Source of the DNA: Agarilytica sp045430285
GTDB taxonomy: Bacteria; Pseudomonadota; Gammaproteobacteria; Pseudomonadales; Cellvibrionaceae
Direction: 5' to 3'
Assembly: GCA_045430285.1 (NCBI GenBank)
Contig: JAILXV010000003.1
Location: 62,001 to 126,000 of the forward strand
DNA length: 64,000 nucleotides
Part shown: positions 62,501 to 64,000 of the stretch, in pieces
Numbering within the stretch: position 1 is the first letter of the stretch
Layout: each line of letters starts with the position of its first letter
Translations under genes and position numbers: made by a program
Notes under the pieces: generated by a model
The model's database searches: none
The model's input: the letters and a program-made list of their open reading frames with translations, nothing else
What the model was told of the DNA's origin: nothing

Positions 62501-64000
62501 TTCGCATGCCCTGATGGGTAGTATGTGTAGGTAGTCGTCATGCTGCGCAGGTCAGTTGTGCTTTCCACGAGCCCTTGTGCGTTAATCACATTACCTGCCG
62601 TGGGTTGCGATACCTCGCCCGTATCTGGATCAGTAATTTCTGGCGACTGCACATCAGTCAAATTACCCGCTGCATCGTAGCTCATCACATAGGTATGACC
62701 ACGCTCATCGGTAATTGTGCCTTCTTGACCACGTGCATTGTAGTTGGTGTAGGCCACACATTCGTTCAATGGGTTACAACTACTTTCAACATCATTACTT
62801 CCACTGTGTAACGTTGTCCAGGTACTCGCACCAATGGTTTTCGTTTCTTGGTTATCATTGGCGTCGTAGGTGTATTCAGTGACGATATCCGCAGTGTAAC
62901 TACCATCAGTAATGACTTTAATGTCTTGCAGTACATTACCGCGATCATCGTAATTAAAGAGTGTACTGCGGCCATCAAGATTAGTAACCAGTGATGTACC
63001 TGCTTCAAGATCATGAGTAAACGTCTTCACATTACCATCAGCATCTTCTTGTCCGTATAAGCGACCATCGGCGTCATATAAGTTGCGCATGACACGACGA
63101 TCCAATGGATCGATAATGTCTATTAAACCGTGGTCCGCGTTATAGGTATATTGAACTTGTGAAGAATCCCTCTCGGTAACAAATCTGAGATCACCATTGA
63201 GATCTTGGGTATAGACCAGGCGCTCACCGGCAGGATCGATAATATCAGTGATATACCCATCCTCATTACGTTCAAATGTCACAGCCTTCCCGCTGGAGTG
63301 AGCAATACCGCTATCGGAATACGTGATCGTGTGACCGTTGGGATCTTCTACCATTTCTATTCCGAAATTTTGATTAAGGTGGTAGATGTAACCGGCTCGT
63401 GTAGTAAGCCGGTATCGGTCTGGATCAATAGGAAAACCATCACCGAGTATTTCGATACGATCATCGACTAATCGGCCACCCGAGACGCTGCTGGAAGCAA
63501 GGGTGGATTGAGTATCCCCTTCGGCCGTAAAGACTAGGTCCACATCAAGAATTGGGATACTTGTATTACATTGCGGGCTTGCAGAAACATTGAAACGCTC
63601 GACATCACCGTTCGGTAATGTGACCGTCACCACAGGCACGCCAAGTGGCTCAACACAGTAATTGATAAGTATTCCATTGGGGCCTGTGGGGTACTCGCTT
63701 AGTGCCCAGCCATCGCCAGGAATACGTGATTCTTCCACACGTACATTTTGATAATCTAGGCTCCAACCGTAACCAAAATCGAGCGCCTCATAACGACGGC
63801 GACTGTCGTAGGTACGTTTTATTTCTATTGGGATACCTGCCAACGGCACCGTAAGATCCCGAACCGTAAAGCTAAAGTTCCCCACTTTTAAATCACCATC
63901 AACCTGAACAATAACGCTATCGCTGCTCGACTGCCCACTTGTGTCTGTTACGGTAAGGTGCAGGATATACAAGCCATTGGTTAAGACCGTTGGGTCTAGG
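59569..64000 (-). CDS. Rhs/YD-repeat toxin, 5' end outside the window
   Basis: At least 1477 residues are visible; the frame is open to the right edge, and an apparent TTG start at 63972 is only a codon within it. A secretory Ig-like segment (LTVTDTSGQSSSDSV) is followed by DUF6531-like sequence (KVGNFSFTVRDLTVPLAGIPIEIKRTYDSR), some 25 YD repeats, and the Rhs-core end YYLRARYYDQGIGRFTQMDTW...DPTG. The final 165 residues are a variable toxin tip containing a Cys-rich module (CHVKRAGSG, FVEGIGFGVTLPQAVTNAQASANARC, RHCKARECW) of unknown activity. Confidence 0.92.
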   Translation of the reverse strand, partial: LDPTVLTNGLYILHLTVTDTSGQSSSDSVIVQVDGDLKVGNFSFTVRDLTVPLAGIPIEIKRTYDSRRRYEALDFGYGWSLDYQNVRVEESRIPGDGWALSEYPTGPNGILINYCVEPLGVPVVTVTLPNGDVERFNVSASPQCNTSIPILDVDLVFTAEGDTQSTLASSSVSGGRLVDDRIEILGDGFPIDPDRYRLTTRAGYIYHLNQNFGIEMVEDPNGHTITYSDSGIAHSSGKAVTFERNEDGYITDIIDPAGERLVYTQDLNGDLRFVTERDSSQVQYTYNADHGLIDIIDPLDRRVMRNLYDADGRLYGQEDADGNVKTFTHDLEAGTSLVTNLDGRSTLFNYDDRGNVLQDIKVITDGSYTADIVTEYTYDANDNQETKTIGASTWTTLHSGSNDVESSCNPLNECVAYTNYNARGQEGTITDERGHTYVMSYDAAGNLTDVQSPEITDPDTGEVSQPTAGNVINAQGLVESTTDLRSMTTTYTYYPSGHANEYQKHTETNPVSGTITYSYDDNNNVISEARERTVNGSLVNETTTYAYDARDRVIRTTHDDGSYSETEYDLVGNADRERDRFGNWTDFTYDIYGRLTQTDYADGTSESRTYTLEGLLHTVTDRMGRVTRNIYDDAGRLTQVHNDTDATYTETRYNEQGWVIEEYDALRNLTEYEYDLAGRRAKVIRHIDGVTQEHSFTYYPNGELHTETDALNRTTTYILNELDQRIEVQYHNGSSMEERFDFMGTRTQSIDQESRTTAFGYDDIGRLSSVTPLVNIDGEAVPATSYTYDEKGNRLTQTDAEGRTTTWTYDLHGRVLTRQLPEGMSESFVYTDGQGCQQADGINCGSATSPRTTVHTDFIGDTITTAFDVMGRTISVEYSKDGNSEVYSYYANDQVHTVTDQHGITEYFYDVNDRLEREIKPDGTQMDYSYDAVGNRTSVSVTRNSIVTSSTSYTYDDLNRLDTAVDASGTTDYDYDAVGNLQYVTYPNGLQTEYVYNTINQLTDVFTRDPLNTVISHFNYTLTPTGRREVITELDGRTTTYGYDNLYRLTSEAIADAINGDYNATYEYDMVGNREYETVDGVQTAYSYDLNDRLTQTGGTVYEYDHNGNTLTETLDGNVKTYTWDGKNKLTSLDNAGARSAYTYNHNGIRTSKTESGVTTDFIVDENTDYAQVLEEVVSDTTTVAYSYGHDLINQDRAGSFSYYHYDGLGSTRSLSDDLGSLTDEYDYEAFGEVLNETGSTVNNYKFTGEQYDAGLGQYYLRARYYDQGIGRFTQMDTWMGINDEPITLNKYLYANVDPGNRVDPTGHFAGGIGGQMAAIGGLAILGGIAVNSYSNLLSLDRTASPGFDGVLTNKEMGILVLLMMGSNSTLWNMVFKDDGESDQEKMERIDATPIPETGDGKYKVLTRCHVKRAGSGEPTIGFVEGIGFGVTLPQAVTNAQASANARCVNGTQARHCKARECWQGSRKIPCPRGNN

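Noticed and set aside
59569..63972. Complete Rhs gene starting at 63972
   Set aside because: The apparent start is a TTG within an open frame that continues to the window edge, so the gene is partial.

Overview
The window looks like chromosomal DNA of a marine gammaproteobacterium, probably of the Cellvibrionales/Cellvibrionaceae type. This is inferred from the polar-flagellum stator genes pomA/pomB followed by a PilZ gene, the xseB-ispA and hisI-hisE-tatABC blocks, the MipA/OmpV-DUF3019-two-component cluster, and several large cyclic-di-GMP proteins. No rRNA or tRNA gene was seen. The species cannot be named from the sequence alone.

Positions 1-34200 are mostly conserved backbone. They hold an SMP-30 lactonase with a perfect 22-bp palindrome upstream; an HNH nuclease; PilZ-PomB-PomA; xseB, ispA, hisI, hisE, tatA, tatB, tatC; a lipoprotein and a proline iminopeptidase; a histidine kinase/response regulator pair next to DUF3019 and MipA; a beta-propeller lipoprotein; dtd; the pxpABC 5-oxoprolinase operon; a kinase plus REC-GGDEF-EAL pair; a NIT-like sensor protein; leuS-lptE-holA; a PAS-GGDEF-EAL protein; a GNAT enzyme; and lipA.

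Positions 34200-39300 are lineage-specific: membrane, secreted and lipoprotein genes, a 58-residue two-helix membrane protein, and a 7-bp tandem repeat array. From about 39300 to the end the DNA is accessory. A long Rhs/YD-repeat toxin gene runs in from the right edge (59569-64000) with its probable immunity gene. An orphan Rhs tip with a HINT domain, a different toxin tip and two DUF4279 putative immunity genes lies about 18 kb further along (39691-41687). Between the two Rhs parts sit a Fic protein with two matched operators, an IS21-type transposon whose operon also encodes a toprim protein and a tyrosine recombinase (45025-50057), a 166-bp dyad of six 22-bp iterons (51882-52047), a small regulator with paired operators, and an ankyrin protein.

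The most striking locus is a six-gene, fully overlapping operon at 55071-59137. It encodes an acyl-carrier-like protein, an XRE repressor, an ImmA/IrrE metallopeptidase, a divergent thymidylate-synthase-fold protein, a protein of the putative DNA base hypermodification (HMUDK-helical / glycosylase-like) family, and a MazG-like pyrophosphohydrolase with a conserved C-terminal domain. A near-consensus promoter overlapped by a palindromic operator precedes it. I read it as a candidate nucleotide or DNA base hypermodification system, possibly defensive, switched by the repressor/peptidase pair. This function is inference.
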